Source of the DNA: Paludibacter sp.
Lineage (GTDB): Bacteria > Bacteroidota > Bacteroidia > Bacteroidales > Paludibacteraceae
Direction of reading: 5' to 3'
Length of the DNA: 64,000 bases
Assembly (NCBI GenBank): GCA_023666945.1
Contig: JAMPAY010000008.1
Location: 39,921 to 103,920, forward strand
Shown: one piece after another, positions 62,220 to 64,000 of the stretch
Position numbering within the stretch: the stretch's first letter is position 1
Layout: every line of letters begins with the position of its first letter
Program-made: the position numbers and the translations under genes
Notes under the pieces: model-generated
What the model was told of the DNA's origin: nothing
Database searches by the model: none
Seen by the model: the letters and a program-made list of their open reading frames with translations, nothing else

Positions 62220-63779
62220 TTACTTACGACTATACTTGACAGACAGAGCCTTAGCCTCGGCATTATCGGCTGCCATTTTCTCGTCAGACAATCGCGGAAT
62301 GCGCAATGTGATATTCTCAGGAATCATATCGGGATTCTTCAAGACATCGATGTTTGCCTCGTAGATATATACCCAACAATCGGTATTACGATAATACTTT
62401 CTTGCCAAACGTGAAAGGGTAGTAACATTCTTTTTCGTCTTGACCATTGCGATATATTCGTCAGTCTGTGCAGTGTTGCCGACCGACGTTTGCAAATCAC
62501 CGGTTACAACCGTAGTAGCAAGAGTTTGGTGCAGTCGGCTGCATTCATCTGCAGAAATCAATCGCATTTCCACACGACGATTAGGACCATAAGAAGCATT
62601 CACATTGGTTATTACACCCTTGCCTATTGCTACGATACGGTTTTCTGCAATGCCATAAACTCTAATCAGTTCACTACGTACACGATCGGCACGTTTCTGT
62701 GCCAAGGTTTCGTTATATTTTTCAGAACCCGTATTGTCGCAATAGCCATTCAATTCGAGACAGACGTTTTCATCCTCCTGCAAATTTACTGCTAACTGCT
62801 GAATAGCAATAAGTGCCTGTTCGTTCAGTTCGGCTTTACCATGCTCGAAATATACATAATAGCGTGTTTCAGGAAGCAATACCGCGGTTTGCATCGGTGC
62901 GGCGGTTTCGATTTGCTGCACCATAAGCACCGTATCGGTATGCGAAATAACGACAGTATCTTTGAGCGGTTTGCGTTCTTTTTGAGCGGATTGCATTTTT
63001 GAACGGAAGATTTCGTCGTTAGCATAGTTGCGCACATGGTTTTTCTTTTTTCCGCCAATTTTCCAACGCAAGAAAGCACTACAATATTCCATACAATCGT
63101 TGTTGGTACCTTGTATTTTGCCGTCCAATTTGTCGCCCATATAGATATGATACAATCCTTTGACACCCAATGCAAGTTCACGACTAACATTAAATTCTGC
63201 CGAAACACCTGCCGTAATAATACCGACCATATCGTATTTCCCATCGGAACGCGGCGTTATCTGTTCGTTATTCAAATTGAGTTCGCAATTATAGAATCCC
63301 ATACCCAATCCTGCCAAAAGATAGAAGGAAAAGATATCGGTTTTACGCCGCGGAAACCAAGCATCCACAAGATCGTAGGTGAGTAACAATTCTAAGGAAT
63401 GCATGTGTCCATAGAGCAAGAAATCGCTGGTTTCTTTTTGTTTAACTCCATAGTTGGCATAAGTATAAACCCCTGCCAATCCCCATGTGGGTGTGAAACT
63501 ATATTCCAAAGCGATACCACCTGAAGGACGTACTTTTGTTTTAGGAATGATAGTAACATCCGGTTGTACGAAATCGCCATCAATCAAACTAAAACCGCCT
63601 TCAAACGAGAGCGACCAATGGGCAAAATCGGAAGCAAGATTTTTTGTCTGTTTATAAGGATGCACTCCTAACGGGCGAGAGTCTGCAGCCACAGAGTCGG
63701 TGGCATTCTTATCTTTTGCCGCTACATTAAACGGCAGCACAAACATACATATCAGCAAGAGCGGAGTAATTTTCTTCAT
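62220..63779 (-). CDS. OmpA-family outer-membrane protein with a LysM-like C-terminus
   Basis: A 519-residue protein. It starts with a signal peptide (MKKITPLLLICMFVLPFNVAA) and an N-terminal beta-barrel region (G-G-F-S-L-I-D-G-D-F, I-A-L-E-Y-S-F-T-P-T-W-G-L-A-G-V-Y-T-Y-A; Y-L-L-A-G-L-G-M-G-F-Y). The OmpA/MotB peptidoglycan-binding domain follows at about residues 310-415 (Y-F-E-H-G-K-A-E-L-N, LNGYCDNTGSEKYNETLAQKRADRV, PNRRVEMRLI). The last ~70 residues (TTLSRLARKYYRNTDCWVYI, N-I-T-L-R-I-P) resemble a LysM module. It probably ties the outer membrane to the cell wall. Confidence 0.85.
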   Translation of the reverse strand: MKKITPLLLICMFVLPFNVAAKDKNATDSVAADSRPLGVHPYKQTKNLASDFAHWSLSFEGGFSLIDGDFVQPDVTIIPKTKVRPSGGIALEYSFTPTWGLAGVYTYANYGVKQKETSDFLLYGHMHSLELLLTYDLVDAWFPRRKTDIFSFYLLAGLGMGFYNCELNLNNEQITPRSDGKYDMVGIITAGVSAEFNVSRELALGVKGLYHIYMGDKLDGKIQGTNNDCMEYCSAFLRWKIGGKKKNHVRNYANDEIFRSKMQSAQKERKPLKDTVVISHTDTVLMVQQIETAAPMQTAVLLPETRYYVYFEHGKAELNEQALIAIQQLAVNLQEDENVCLELNGYCDNTGSEKYNETLAQKRADRVRSELIRVYGIAENRIVAIGKGVITNVNASYGPNRRVEMRLISADECSRLHQTLATTVVTGDLQTSVGNTAQTDEYIAMVKTKKNVTTLSRLARKYYRNTDCWVYIYEANIDVLKNPDMIPENITLRIPRLSDEKMAADNAEAKALSVKYSRK

Positions 63780-63887
63780 GCGTTCGGTCAGTTATTCGGT
63801 ATTTCAATAAGGTTGAGTCCCTAAAAATTTAGTATCCATTAAAAACTTTGCACACCGCCAATCAACGTAAAAGACTGACAGAGAGCG

Positions 63888-63919
63888 CAAAGGTACTACT
63901 TTTTTTTTGCATATCCAAA
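63888..63919 (-). promoter_or_regulatory. Promoter of the OmpA-family gene
   Basis: On the minus strand TTTG (plus 63916-63919), 20 nt, TACCTTTG (plus 63888-63895), predicting a leader of about 100 nt. The remaining bases to the window end show no supported gene. Confidence 0.7.
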
Positions 63920-64000
63920 CGACCATACATTTTTTTTAATAGAATAACCTGTTGGTTGAATTAAATTTCTAAATATTTATACATGAAAAAGTTGCACATA

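Noticed and set aside
63983..64000. ATG and five codons (M-K-K-L-H-I) at the window edge
   Set aside because: It could be the start of a secreted protein, but six codons without a promoter box in proper position are not enough to call a gene.

Overview
The window reads as a chromosomal segment of a Bacteroidales (Bacteroidota) bacterium. The basis is: promoters of the Bacteroides type (TTG or TTTG, about 20 nt, TAnnTTTG) in front of most transcription units; BspA-like leucine-rich-repeat and GLUG-type surface proteins whose C-termini look like type IX secretion sorting tails; a TonB-dependent receptor with an N-terminal carboxypeptidase-like domain; a eukaryote-type (GT3) glycogen synthase; and a CotH-like protein. 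I cannot name a genus from the sequence alone.

Layout. 0-9 kb: the end of a glutamate synthase small subunit gene, a secreted alpha/beta hydrolase, a PnuC-like membrane protein, the rpsF-rpsR-rplI-rpmE2 ribosomal cluster, then a pRiA4b-Orf3-like gene, miaA, a PKD lipoprotein gene and a glycogen synthase gene. 9.0-24.6 kb: a 15.6 kb island bounded by two perfect 30-bp direct repeats. It has a broken tyrosine recombinase just inside its left end, then an overlapping five-gene operon (small HTH regulator, radical SAM protein, DptF, DptG, DptH), then decayed cargo (Fic-antitoxin-like fragment, AlbA_2 ATP-binding protein fused to a DUF6155-like domain, gene remnants, a damaged IS3-family element). 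25-45 kb: surface and cell-envelope genes (BspA-like protein and partner, LMW phosphatase, glucan phosphorylase, RNase R, outer-membrane protein, tRNA-Leu and tRNA-Gly, heavy-metal-associated protein with a TonB receptor, CotH, large GLUG protein, GIN-domain lipoprotein). 45-64 kb: housekeeping genes (aroB, thioredoxin, K+/H+ antiporter, epimerase, DEAD-box helicase, DUF6340 protein, rRNA m5C methyltransferase, UvrD/PcrA, MATE exporter, YdeI-like protein, clpP-clpX, membrane-fused cytidylate kinase-like protein, tRNA with CAT anticodon, OmpA-family protein).

The most interesting part is the island operon. DptF, DptG and DptH are the restriction half of the Dnd DNA-phosphorothioation system, which normally attacks DNA lacking the sulfur mark made by DndA-E. 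No dndA-E gene is present here. Their place in the operon, directly upstream of dptF with a 4-nt overlap, is taken by a radical SAM protein (CX3CX2C cluster motif) and a small HTH regulator. The integrase and the downstream cargo carry frameshifts, while the four large genes rSAM-dptF-dptG-dptH (about 9.7 kb) are all open, which suggests the operon is under selection. I propose it as a candidate variant defence module in which the radical SAM enzyme provides, senses or substitutes for the modification. This is inference; the family assignments of DptFGH rest on recognition of sequence character and gene order, not on a search.

Elsewhere, notable points are a strand-specific composition bias (plus strand rich in A and C whichever strand is coding) at about 32.7-40.8 kb, a structured long leader before the BspA-like gene, a structured RNA-like element at 29.2-29.3 kb, and a probably leaderless YdeI-like gene.
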